From Duganella qianjiadongensis (GTDB lineage: Bacteria > Pseudomonadota > Gammaproteobacteria > Burkholderiales > Burkholderiaceae_D), in the NCBI RefSeq assembly GCF_009857915.1, contig NZ_WWCM01000006.1, positions 62,001 through 126,000 on the forward strand: a DNA stretch of 64,000 nt, read 5' to 3'. Shown here one piece after another: positions 37,180 to 46,161 of this stretch. A model generated the notes under the pieces. It did not search any database. It worked only from the letters and a program-made list of their open reading frames with translations, and was not told the origin of the DNA. Within the stretch, counting starts at the first letter, position 1, and every line of letters begins with the position of its first letter. The position numbers and the translations under genes are program-made.

Positions 37180-38337
37180 ATGCAGATCAAGCAAGCCAGC
37201 TTCAAACCGGGCGACGACATTGCCGCCGCCCTCGCCCCTCTGAGCGCCATTGCACCGCAGCTGGTGCTGGTGTTCGCAGCGCCGCAATTCTTCAGCGCCG
37301 AAGGCGGCCCCGAACGCCTGGCGGCGCAGCTGTCGACAGCCTTCCCCGCCGCGCAGCTGCTGGGCTGTTCCACCGCAGGTGAAATTGCCGGCGCCTGCGT
37401 GCAGGAAGATACCGCGGTGGTGACGGCGCTGCACTTCAAGCATGCCCGCGTGCTTTCTGCTGCGACCGAACTGACCGGCATGGAAGCGTCCTATGCAGCG
37501 GGTCAGAAAGTGGGCAAGGCACTGGCCAGTCCCGATCTGCGTGGCGTGCTGGTGTTTGCCCCCGGCGTGGCCGTCAATGGCAGCGCACTGGTGGCCGGCA
37601 TGACGGCTGCGCTAGGCTCCTCCTTGCCTATCATGGGCGGACTGGCGGGCGACAATGGCGCTTTCCAGCAGACCTGGACCATAGGCAGCAAGGGCATTTC
37701 GCCGCGCGGCGTGGTGGCCGTGGGGCTGGCGGGCGATCAGCTGAAGATCGGTCACGGCTTCTTCGGCGGCTGGCGCGCTTTCGGCCCGGCCCGCTGCGTG
37801 ACGCGCTGCGAAGGCAATCTGCTGTATGAACTCGATAACGAACCGGCGCTGGAGGTGTACAAGCGCTATCTGGGCGACTATGCGCGCGACCTGCCCGCGT
37901 CGGGTCTGCTGTTCCCGTTCGAGATGCTGGGCGACGATCTGTCCGAAGTGGGTCTGATCCGCACCATCCTCGGGGTGGACGAAGCCAATGGTTCGCTGCT
38001 GCTGGCCGGCGCCATCCATCAGGGCGGCTTCCTGCGCCTGATGCAGGCATCAACCGACGCGCTGATCGACGGCGCAGAAGTGGCAGCGGAAAAAACCGTC
38101 AGCATGCAGCAGCCCGCATCGGATCATCTTGCCCTGCTGGTGTCCTGCGTAGGCCGCAAGCTGGTGATGGGCGACCGGGTAGAGGAAGAAATCGAAGCCG
38201 TGAGCGCCGTGCTGGGCAAACATGCCAGCGCTACCGGCTTCTACTCGTATGGCGAAATTACCCCGTTTGCGCCGGGCGTGGCCTGCGAAGTACACAACCA
38301 GACCATGACCATCACTACCATCAGCGAGACCGAGTAA
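37180..38337 (+). CDS. FIST-domain sensor protein (NosP-like)
   Basis: 385 aa, cytoplasmic. FIST_N (about 25-225: LGCSTAGEIAG, IMGGLAGDNG) and FIST_C (about 225-365: GFYSYGEITPF). FIST proteins of the NosP type bind heme and sense nitric oxide, and are encoded beside a hybrid or PAS kinase whose autophosphorylation they inhibit. His192 in KIGHGFFGGW lies where, as I recall, the heme-ligating His of Pseudomonas NosP falls. The adjacent hybrid kinase and HD-GYP regulator match this arrangement. Without spectroscopy, an amino-acid-sensing FIST protein is the alternative. Confidence 0.82.
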   Translation: MQIKQASFKPGDDIAAALAPLSAIAPQLVLVFAAPQFFSAEGGPERLAAQLSTAFPAAQLLGCSTAGEIAGACVQEDTAVVTALHFKHARVLSAATELTGMEASYAAGQKVGKALASPDLRGVLVFAPGVAVNGSALVAGMTAALGSSLPIMGGLAGDNGAFQQTWTIGSKGISPRGVVAVGLAGDQLKIGHGFFGGWRAFGPARCVTRCEGNLLYELDNEPALEVYKRYLGDYARDLPASGLLFPFEMLGDDLSEVGLIRTILGVDEANGSLLLAGAIHQGGFLRLMQASTDALIDGAEVAAEKTVSMQQPASDHLALLVSCVGRKLVMGDRVEEEIEAVSAVLGKHASATGFYSYGEITPFAPGVACEVHNQTMTITTISETE

Positions 38338-38342
38338 AGCGG

Positions 38343-38364
38343 GACCGGATCCGCTGATCCGGTC
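38343..38364. repeat. Intercistronic hairpin before the hybrid kinase
   Basis: GACCGGATC (38343-38351), loop CGCT, GATCCGGTC (38356-38364): nine bases, perfect. It lies five bases after the FIST stop region and three bases before the kinase Shine-Dalgarno (AAGGGGAG), with no T-run. It could adjust kinase translation or mRNA stability relative to the FIST gene. Confidence 0.6.
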
Positions 38365-38381
38365 ACAAGGGGAGCCACACA

Positions 38382-41300
38382 TTGCAGCATAAGACATTCC
38401 TGCGTCAGTTAAAGCGCACTACCGGCATCGAAGATAGCCAGCAGCTACAGGCGTTTCTGGACGCGCTGCAGGTGCTGGGCGATAACCCCGGACTGCCGGC
38501 CAGTGTGCGGCAGGGACTGCAGGGAATGGGCGAGCTATTCGAACGTGTGGTGCGCACCTACGAGCAGTATGACCGCGATCTCGATCTGCGCACCCGCAGT
38601 CTGGAACTGAGCTCGCGCGAACTGACCGAAGCGAATACCCGCCAGCGGCAGGAGCTGGCGCGGCGCGAAAGCGCCATCGCCCTGCTGCGCGAAACGGCGC
38701 AGGCCTTGCAGGACGATCCGGATGGCGCCGATGGCCGCAGCGGCGACCTGTACGACGTGGTGGAACTGATCAACGAACTGGTACAGCAGCGCCGCGCCGG
38801 CGAACAGGCTTTGCGCCAGGCCCAGCGCGCACTGGAGAACCAGAAGTTCGCGATGGACCAGCATGCCATCATCAGTATCACCGACCCCGATGGCAACATC
38901 ACCTATGCCAACGAGCGCTTCTGCAGCGTCTCCGGCTACAGCCGCGAGGAGCTGATAGGCGCCAATCACCGCCTGATCAATTCGACCCACCACCCCAGGG
39001 AGTTTTTCACCAACATGTGGGAAACTATCCGTTCCGGGCGGGTGTGGGACAACCAGGTCTGCAACCGCGCCAAGGATGGCAGTCTGTACTGGGTGCACGC
39101 TACCCTCGTGCCTTTCCTCGACGATAACGGCGAACCGTATCAGTACGTGGCGATCCGTACGGATATCACAGCCCACCATGCCCTGATGGAACGCCTGCAG
39201 GAACAGCTGCACTTCGTCGAAGAGCTGTTCGAGGCCATACCGCTGCCGGTCTACGTCAAAGACGCCCAGCGGCGCTACCAGCAGGTCAATCCCGCTTTCG
39301 AGCAGTTCTTCAACGTCAAGCGCGCCGACATTCTGGGCAAGACCGTGTATGACCTGCTGACGCCGGAAGGCGCGGCCATGCACGATGGCTACGACAGCCG
39401 CCTGTTCGCCGGCGAAGAACTGCAGACCTTCGAAGCACTGATTCCTACCACGGACGGCCGCCAGCGCGAAGGCATCTACCAGAAAGCCTTGCTGACGCGG
39501 CCTGACGGTGAAGTGGCCGGGCTGGTGGGCACCATTGCCGACATCACCGAACGCAAGAATCTGGAGCGCGAAGCCTTGCTGGCCAAGGAAGCAGCGGAAG
39601 CGGCCACGCGCGCCAAAAGCGACTTCCTGGCCAATATGAGCCATGAAATCCGCACGCCGATGAACAGCATCCTCGGCATGACGGAACTGGCGCTCGATAC
39701 CAGCCTCACGCCGGAACAGCGCGAATACCTGACCATCAGTAAATCCTCGACGGAAGCGCTGCTGACCATCATTAACGACATCCTCGACTTTTCCAAGATC
39801 GAGGCCGGCAAACTCAAAATCGACGAAACCCGCTTCGACCTGCAGGACATGGTGGGCAGTACGCTCAAGGTACTGGCCGAGCAGGAGAACAGCAAGCGGC
39901 TGGAATTCGGCTGCTATATCGCACCCGAAGTGCCAGCCTACGTGGTGGGGGACGGCGGCCGCCTGCGCCAGATTCTGATGAATCTGGTCGGCAATGCCAT
40001 CAAGTTCACCCGCCAGGGCGAAGTCATCGTAAGGGTGGAACTGGCCGAGCGCTACGACGATCACGGCACGCTGCATTTCTCGGTACAGGATAGCGGCATC
40101 GGCATTCCGGCGGCCAAGCAGGCCGCCATCTTCGAAGCCTTCGAGCAGGCCGATACATCCACCACGCGCCACTACGGCGGCACAGGGCTGGGCCTGACGA
40201 TCTCCAGCTATCTGGTGTCGCTGATGGGCGGCCGGATCTGGGTCGAGAGCATCGAAGGCGTGGGTAGCACCTTCCATTTCACCGCCCAGTTCCGCTGCCC
40301 CGGCAGCGATACGCCGCCACGCCTGTCCAGCCAGCTGGGCGCACTGGCAGAGCAACACATTCTGCTGGTAGCGGGTAACGATAGCTGCCGCCAGATACTG
40401 GCCGACACGCTGGTGCAATGGCAGGTGCGCGTCACCTCCGTGAGCAGTGGCGCCGCTGCGCTGGAGCTGCTGCGTCACCCGGGCGGCCACTATGCCTGTG
40501 TACTGCTGGACGCCCTGCTGCACGACCAGCATAGTGCCGAAACGGCGGCCGCCATCAATGCCCTACCAGCGCAGCAGCGCGTGCCGCTGGTAGTGATGGC
40601 GCCCACCGCCAGCCTGAGTAGCGAACGCTGGCGCGAAGTCAGCGTCAGCCACATTATCACCAAGCCGGTACTGCAGGGCGATCTGGCCAACGCGCTGCTG
40701 CTGGCCGTGGGTGCCCAGCCCCTGCAGCCGCAGCAGGCTGCCACGCCGACCGAGCGCGACGCCGAAGCACGCCAGCTGGCGCCGCTCGACATCCTGCTGG
40801 TGGAAGACCATCCCTCCAACCAGCGTCTGGCCATTACACTGCTGGAGCGCTGGGGCAATCGCATCACGCTGGCGCAGGATGGCCGCGAAGCGCTGGACCG
40901 CCTATCCAGCCAGCGCTTCGATCTGGTGCTGATGGACATGCAGATGCCGGTGATCGACGGGCTGGAAGCCACCCGCCTGTTCCGCGCCAAGGAACAGGGG
41001 CCGCGTACGCCTATCATCGCCATGACGGCCAACGCCATGCAGGGCGACAAGGAGCGCTGTCTCGCAGCCGGCATGGACGGCTATCTGACCAAGCCGTTCA
41101 AACGCGATCAGTTGCGCGCCGTGCTGGAGCTCTACCACCCGCGGCCGAACCAAGCGGCCAGTTTCGACTACGCCCGCGCTCTGCGCGAGACCGAACAGGA
41201 AGTGCTGGAGATAGTGGGCGAACAGGCCTTGCAGATCTTCCCGCAGGATTTCGCCGCGCTGCGCGCCGCCGTGGCCGCAGGCGATCATGCCACGGTCACG

Positions 41301-41480
41301 CGCATGGCCCACTCGATCAAGGGCAATGCAGCCATCTTCTATGCCCAGCCACTGGCCGACATGGCCAACCAGATCGAACAGGGGCTGGCCGGCAGCCAGC
41401 TGGAGCCGCGCATTGCCGCCATGGAAAAAGAGTTCATGCTGCTGGCCCAGGCACTGCGCGGCGCTCTGGCACTGGACTAG
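38382..41480 (+). CDS. Soluble hybrid histidine kinase (PAS-PAS-HK-REC-REC-HPT)
   Basis: 1032 aa from TTG 38382, preceded by AAGGGGAG; no ATG fits. No membrane helix. Coiled coil (about 45-165), PAS 1 (about 160-270, ITDPDGNITYANERF), PAS 2 (about 280-395), HisKA with His421 (NMSHEIRTPM), HATPase (GGTGLGLTIS), receiver 1, receiver 2 with Asp852 (LMDMQMPVIDG), and a C-terminal phosphotransfer domain with His977 (AHSIKGNA). Receiver 1 is degenerate: its acidic pair is replaced by Ala-Gly (LLVAGND), so probably not phosphorylated. Resembles NahK-like kinases inhibited by NO-bound NosP; likely signals to the HD-GYP regulator. Confidence 0.92.
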   Translation: MQHKTFLRQLKRTTGIEDSQQLQAFLDALQVLGDNPGLPASVRQGLQGMGELFERVVRTYEQYDRDLDLRTRSLELSSRELTEANTRQRQELARRESAIALLRETAQALQDDPDGADGRSGDLYDVVELINELVQQRRAGEQALRQAQRALENQKFAMDQHAIISITDPDGNITYANERFCSVSGYSREELIGANHRLINSTHHPREFFTNMWETIRSGRVWDNQVCNRAKDGSLYWVHATLVPFLDDNGEPYQYVAIRTDITAHHALMERLQEQLHFVEELFEAIPLPVYVKDAQRRYQQVNPAFEQFFNVKRADILGKTVYDLLTPEGAAMHDGYDSRLFAGEELQTFEALIPTTDGRQREGIYQKALLTRPDGEVAGLVGTIADITERKNLEREALLAKEAAEAATRAKSDFLANMSHEIRTPMNSILGMTELALDTSLTPEQREYLTISKSSTEALLTIINDILDFSKIEAGKLKIDETRFDLQDMVGSTLKVLAEQENSKRLEFGCYIAPEVPAYVVGDGGRLRQILMNLVGNAIKFTRQGEVIVRVELAERYDDHGTLHFSVQDSGIGIPAAKQAAIFEAFEQADTSTTRHYGGTGLGLTISSYLVSLMGGRIWVESIEGVGSTFHFTAQFRCPGSDTPPRLSSQLGALAEQHILLVAGNDSCRQILADTLVQWQVRVTSVSSGAAALELLRHPGGHYACVLLDALLHDQHSAETAAAINALPAQQRVPLVVMAPTASLSSERWREVSVSHIITKPVLQGDLANALLLAVGAQPLQPQQAATPTERDAEARQLAPLDILLVEDHPSNQRLAITLLERWGNRITLAQDGREALDRLSSQRFDLVLMDMQMPVIDGLEATRLFRAKEQGPRTPIIAMTANAMQGDKERCLAAGMDGYLTKPFKRDQLRAVLELYHPRPNQAASFDYARALRETEQEVLEIVGEQALQIFPQDFAALRAAVAAGDHATVTRMAHSIKGNAAIFYAQPLADMANQIEQGLAGSQLEPRIAAMEKEFMLLAQALRGALALD

Positions 41481-41499
41481 CGCTGCCACGCAGCCCAGG

Positions 41500-42765
41500 T
41501 CAGCGGTGTTTGGGCTCGTCGATAGACCAGATTTCGTGGGCGTCCAGCCGCACCCGGGCCTCCGCCTGTAAGGCATCGACCTGCGCGCTCTGGGCAGCCA
41601 GCAGCGCATCGAGTGCCAGCCGGCGCCCCGTCAATGCCTCCGCCAGTGCCAGTTCGCCAGCCTGATAGGCACGCAGCATCAGGCGCGCCTGTTCCTGCGT
41701 TTGCTGCGCTACCTGTTCCAGCGTGCGCCACACGGCGACACTGCGCACCCCGTCCGTCGCCGCGCGGCGCGCATCGGCGGCCACCTTGCGCTGTACCAGT
41801 GCCAGCCTTTCCTGAGCCATGCCCGCTCGCGCCACAGCCGCATCGCGCTCGGCCGAACGGGCTGCCCCACCGAGCGGTATCGACAGGGTGACGCCGAACA
41901 GGCGCTCCTGGCCGTCGCGCTCGCGTACCGCACGCATGGCCAGCGTCGGATCGGGCATGCGCTCGCTTTCCTGACGCTGGGCCTTCAGGCGCGCCAGCGC
42001 TGCACCGGCCTCGGCCAGCTCGACCTCGTGATTGTCGTCGAGTATGCGGGCCTGCAGCGTTTCGATTGCGGCATCGCCGAACTCGGGCTGCGGCAGCTGC
42101 ACTGCCTGTGCCGGCTGAGGCACGGGCAGTGCACGGTAATTCAGCTGCAACTGGCCGAGTACCTGTTCCAGCCGCAGCTGCGCCTGCTGCAACTGGGCCC
42201 GGACCCGCCCCAGCTCCGCTTCGGCCTGCAGCAGATCGAGCCGCGCAGCATCGCCTGCCTTGACCCGCTTGGCTACCATCTGCTGCAGTTCCTGCGCCAC
42301 CACCAGCTGTTCCTGCCAGCGCGCCACCGCTACCTGCTCGCGCAATGCTTCGAACCAGTCGGCCAGCAAAGTACGACCGGCTTCGTGCCAGGTATCGGCG
42401 CGCTGGGTGGCCGCCAGCGCCACCGTCTGCGCCCCGATGACCTCATCCTTACTGCGCTTGCCAAACCAGCGCAGCGTACGTTCGAGCCCCAGTTCCTGTT
42501 CCTGATAACGCTCGCCGCCGACGATATTGCGCTGGCTGTGACCAGCCCGCAGCGTCCATTCGTACTGGCCGGCGGCCAGTTTTTTCTGCTCGGCGCGGGC
42601 CAGATCGCTTTCCAGCGCACTGCCGCGCAGCTGCGGCAATTCCGCCAGCGTCTGGCGCACTACGGCGTCGGCGGGCAGCAGGCTCAGGGCACCTGCCTGC
42701 GCGCCACCTGCAGCCAGTCCGAGCGCCGCAAGCAGCGCCGCCGTGAGTTTCATTTTTACTGTCAT
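41500..42765 (-). CDS. czcC: TolC-family outer-membrane factor of metal RND pump (CzcC-like)
   Basis: 421 aa. Signal peptide (LTAALLAALGLAAGGAQA) then two repeats of the OEP/TolC helical domain, with long Ala/Gln/Leu-rich coiled coils. FGVTLSIPLGG in the second repeat is typical of CzcC-like proteins. It forms the outer-membrane channel of the tripartite pump with the CzcB and CzcA proteins upstream. Its start overlaps the DUF3240 stop (ATGA). It ends convergently 19 bases from the hybrid kinase. Confidence 0.87.
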   Translation of the reverse strand: MTVKMKLTAALLAALGLAAGGAQAGALSLLPADAVVRQTLAELPQLRGSALESDLARAEQKKLAAGQYEWTLRAGHSQRNIVGGERYQEQELGLERTLRWFGKRSKDEVIGAQTVALAATQRADTWHEAGRTLLADWFEALREQVAVARWQEQLVVAQELQQMVAKRVKAGDAARLDLLQAEAELGRVRAQLQQAQLRLEQVLGQLQLNYRALPVPQPAQAVQLPQPEFGDAAIETLQARILDDNHEVELAEAGAALARLKAQRQESERMPDPTLAMRAVRERDGQERLFGVTLSIPLGGAARSAERDAAVARAGMAQERLALVQRKVAADARRAATDGVRSVAVWRTLEQVAQQTQEQARLMLRAYQAGELALAEALTGRRLALDALLAAQSAQVDALQAEARVRLDAHEIWSIDEPKHR

Positions 42766-43082
42766 GCCAGTCTCCCGAATTCTGTCAGCGGCACGATCCA
42801 GTAACTCACTTCGCTACTCGGTATCTGTGCCGCCAGTGCCGCCAGCAGCTGGCGCAAAATAGCCTGCTCGCCGGCAATCATGACCTGTTTGCTGCGGCGC
42901 CGGCCCTGCACCTGTTCCATCGTGGTGCTTAGGCGCATGCCGCGGCCCATGCCGTGTGCATCGGTGACGGTATAGCCCCCCGCCCATTGCGGATGGTCTA
43001 GCAGAAAATCCAGCACATCATCTTCCAGCGCAACCGGCAGCGTCAGTGTCAGCAGCGCGTCAAATCGTGGTTCAGGCTTCAT
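42762..43082 (-). CDS. DUF3240 family protein
   Basis: 106 aa, cytoplasmic, no helix. Pattern FDALLTLTLPVALEDDVLDFLL, a FTVTDAHGMG-like segment (YTVTDAHGMGRGM) and SSEVSYWIVPLTEFGRL match DUF3240, a ferredoxin-like/PII-like fold regularly placed between czcA and czcC genes. Role unproven; a metal- or signal-binding regulator is likely. ATG 43082 lies within the last 11 bases of czcA and is preceded by GGAG; the longer reading from 43121 would overlap czcA further. Confidence 0.83.
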   Translation of the reverse strand: MKPEPRFDALLTLTLPVALEDDVLDFLLDHPQWAGGYTVTDAHGMGRGMRLSTTMEQVQGRRRSKQVMIAGEQAILRQLLAALAAQIPSSEVSYWIVPLTEFGRLA

Positions 43083-46000
43083 CAGCAACTCCAGCAGCAC
43101 CGGCAGCGGGCGCAACGCCAAAACGCCGGTAAAGTATCGGTAACAGGATCAGGGTGAGCAGCGTGGCGCTGAGCAGCCCGCCGATCACCACGATCGCCAG
43201 CGGCTTCTGGATCTCCGAGCCGGGGCCCGTGGCCAGCAGCAGCGGCACCAGACCGAGTGCAGTAATCGTTGCCGTCATCAGCACCGGCCGCAAGCGCCGC
43301 TGCGCGCCCTGCAGCACTACCTGCCCCAGCGCCATGCCACGCGCCACCAGCTGGTTAAAGCAGGTAATCATCACCAGCCCGTTGAGCACCGCGATGCCCA
43401 TCAGCGCGATAAAGCCTACCGATGCCGGCACCGACAGGAACTCGCCGCAGACAGCCAGCGCAACTACGCCGCCGATCAGCGCGAACGGAATATTCACGAA
43501 CACCAGTGCCGCCTGCCGTACGCTGTGCAGAGTGCTGAACAGCAGCAGGAAGATCAGCGCCAGCGCCACCGGCACCACCACGGCCAGACGGGCGGCGGCG
43601 CGCTGCTGGTTCTCGAACTGACCGCCCCAGGCCATGCGATAGCCTGACGGCAGCTTGACCGTGTTGGCAATACGCGCTTTGGCCTCTTCCACAAAACCCA
43701 CCAGATCGCGGCCGTGCACATTGGCGCGCACCACCACCATGCGGCTGCCATTCTCGCGTTCTACCTTGACCGGTCCATCGACCTGCTTGAGCTGCGCAAG
43801 CTGAGACAGCGCAATGGCACTGCCATCGGCCAGCGGCAGCTGCAACTGGGCGAAACGCTCCGGCGACATGCGCAGACCTTCCTGCCCGCGCAGCTGCAGC
43901 GGCAGGCGCCGCCCGCCCTCCACCACCACCCCGGCAATGCGGCCTTCGATCAGGGTACGCAGATCGGACTGGATCTGCTCCACGCTCAAACCCATACGGC
44001 CAGCGGCCAGCCGGTCCACTTCAACCTGCAGATACTGCACGCCTTCGTTCTTCACCGTCAGCACGTCTTCGCTACCGCTAATTGCCTGTACCTGCCGCAC
44101 AATCTGGGCACCGAGCGCGTCCAGCTGCGCGGTATCGGGGCCATACACCTTGATGGCCACATCGCCACGCACGCCGGACAGCATTTCGGAAGTCCGCATC
44201 TCGATCGGCTGGGTGAAGCTCAGATTAATGCCGGGGAAGCTGGCGGTGGCCTTGCGCAAGGCGTCCATCAGATCTTCCTTGCTGCGGCTTTGCCACTGGT
44301 CGCGCGGCTTGAGCACCATGAAGGTATCGGTCTCGTTCAAGCCCATGGGGTCCAGCCCCAGTTCGTCCGAGCCCGCGCGCGCTACGATGCGCAGCACATC
44401 CGGCACTTCGGCCAGAATGGCGCGCTGGATTTCGCCATCGAGCCGCGCCGACTCGGCCAGACTGACCGACGGCAGCTTCTCGATCTGCATGATGATGTCG
44501 CCTTCATCGAGCGTCGGCATGAAGGATTTGCCCACTACCATGAACAGCCCGATAGCCACCAGCAGCGCCGCGCCCGCCCCCGCCAGCACTTTCTTCTCGG
44601 CCGCCATGGCACGCTGCAGCCAGCGCGTGTACACCTGTTCCAGATACTGCACCAGTCTGGGCGTGGGATGCTGATGACTGCCCATCAGCAGCGAGGCCAG
44701 CACGGGGATCACGGTCAATGAGCACAGCAGCGAAGCACCGAGCGCAAAGATGATGGTCAGCGCTACCGGTGCAAACAGCTTGCCTTCCAGCCCTTGCAGC
44801 GACAGCAGTGGCAGAAACACGATCATGATCACCAGCATACCGGCCGTCACCGGCAGCGCCACTTCGCGCACGGCGCGGTAGATGACGTGCAGGCGTGCCA
44901 TGCCCCTTGCACTGCCATCACCATGCGCTTCGATATTCTCGACCACTACCACGGCCGCATCGACCAGCATGCCGATCGCAATGGCCAGCCCGCCCAGCGA
45001 CATCAGATTGGCACTCAGGCCGAAACTCTGCATCAGCACAAACGTCCCCAGCGCCGCCAGCGGCAGTATGCAGGCCACCACCAGCGCCGAGCGTACATTG
45101 CCGAGGAAAACGTAGAGCAGCACCACCACCAGCACGGTCGCTTCGGCCAGTGCCTTGACCACGGTATTGACGGCACGTGCCACCAGATTGCCGCGGTCAT
45201 AGAACGGGCTGATGGTAGTGCCTTTCGGTAGCGTAGGCGCCAGTTCGGCCAGCCGGCTGCGCACCTGTGCCAGTACCTGCTGGGCATTGGCGCCGCGCAT
45301 GGCCAGCACCAGACCTTCCACCGCTTCGCCCGCACCATTCTGGGTGACGGCGCCATAGCGTGTCAGCGCGCCTTCCCGCACACTGGCCACCTGCCCCAGC
45401 GTCACCACCTGTCCGTCGCTGGCGCGCACGACGATGGCGCGCACATCGTCCACCGTACGCACGCTGCCATCGCTGCGGATCAGCAGCGCTTCTTCGCCGT
45501 CGCTCAGCCGTCCGGCGCCATCGCTGCGGTTGTTCATTTCCAGCGCCTGCTGCAACTGCGTCAGCGAAATGCGCCGTGCCGCCAGCGCTGCCAGATCGGG
45601 CACCACCTCGAAACTGCGGGCCAGACCGCCGAGCGCATTCACGTCGGCCACGCCGGGAATATTGCGCAACTGCGGCCGGATCCCCCAGTCCAGCAGGCTG
45701 CGTTTTTCCATCTGGCTTAACGGCCCTTCGATGGTGAACATATAGATTTCGCCGAGCGGCGTGGTAATCGGTGCCAGCCCGCCACTGGCGGCTGCCGGCA
45801 GATCCTTCATCACTCCGGACAGGCGTTCGCTCACCTGCTGGCGGGCCCAGAACACGTCCGTGCCTTCTTCGAAATCCAGCGTGATGTCGGCGATCGCATA
45901 CTTGGACTGGGAGCGCAGCATCACCTGGCGCGGTATGCCCAGCAGCTCCTGCTCGATAGGCGCGACGATACGGGATTCCACCTCGCCCGGCGTCATGCCG

Positions 46001-46161
46001 GGCGCCTTCATGATGATCTTTACCTGTGTGCTAGACACATCAGGAAAGGCGTCGATGGGCAAACCCTGGAAGGCGCGCACACCGGCCGCCATCAGCAGCA
46101 CCGTCAGGACCAGTACCAGCAGCCGCTGCGCCAGCGACATGGCGATCAGGCGGGCCAGCAT
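43072..46161 (-). CDS. czcA: Heavy-metal RND efflux transporter (CzcA family)
   Basis: 1029 aa, inner membrane, 12 helices and two large periplasmic loops; proton-driven export of metal ions through CzcB and CzcC. FPDVSSTQVKI, APGMTPGEVE and GVADVNALGG are CzcA/CusA blocks. The helix-4 signature reads AIAIGMLVDAAVVVVEN, without the DFG...DGA pattern of the classical Co/Zn/Cd transporter, so the metal is uncertain and a monovalent or other divalent ion is possible. Met-rich clusters typical of CusA are not obvious to me. Second gene of the operon after czcB, whose stop overlaps its ATG by one base. Confidence 0.93.
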   Translation of the reverse strand: MLARLIAMSLAQRLLVLVLTVLLMAAGVRAFQGLPIDAFPDVSSTQVKIIMKAPGMTPGEVESRIVAPIEQELLGIPRQVMLRSQSKYAIADITLDFEEGTDVFWARQQVSERLSGVMKDLPAAASGGLAPITTPLGEIYMFTIEGPLSQMEKRSLLDWGIRPQLRNIPGVADVNALGGLARSFEVVPDLAALAARRISLTQLQQALEMNNRSDGAGRLSDGEEALLIRSDGSVRTVDDVRAIVVRASDGQVVTLGQVASVREGALTRYGAVTQNGAGEAVEGLVLAMRGANAQQVLAQVRSRLAELAPTLPKGTTISPFYDRGNLVARAVNTVVKALAEATVLVVVLLYVFLGNVRSALVVACILPLAALGTFVLMQSFGLSANLMSLGGLAIAIGMLVDAAVVVVENIEAHGDGSARGMARLHVIYRAVREVALPVTAGMLVIMIVFLPLLSLQGLEGKLFAPVALTIIFALGASLLCSLTVIPVLASLLMGSHQHPTPRLVQYLEQVYTRWLQRAMAAEKKVLAGAGAALLVAIGLFMVVGKSFMPTLDEGDIIMQIEKLPSVSLAESARLDGEIQRAILAEVPDVLRIVARAGSDELGLDPMGLNETDTFMVLKPRDQWQSRSKEDLMDALRKATASFPGINLSFTQPIEMRTSEMLSGVRGDVAIKVYGPDTAQLDALGAQIVRQVQAISGSEDVLTVKNEGVQYLQVEVDRLAAGRMGLSVEQIQSDLRTLIEGRIAGVVVEGGRRLPLQLRGQEGLRMSPERFAQLQLPLADGSAIALSQLAQLKQVDGPVKVERENGSRMVVVRANVHGRDLVGFVEEAKARIANTVKLPSGYRMAWGGQFENQQRAAARLAVVVPVALALIFLLLFSTLHSVRQAALVFVNIPFALIGGVVALAVCGEFLSVPASVGFIALMGIAVLNGLVMITCFNQLVARGMALGQVVLQGAQRRLRPVLMTATITALGLVPLLLATGPGSEIQKPLAIVVIGGLLSATLLTLILLPILYRRFGVAPAAGAAGVADEA

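Noticed and set aside
38535..40532. 665-codon open frame opposite the hybrid kinase
   Set aside because: Shadow of a kinase with clear domains in the correct frame.
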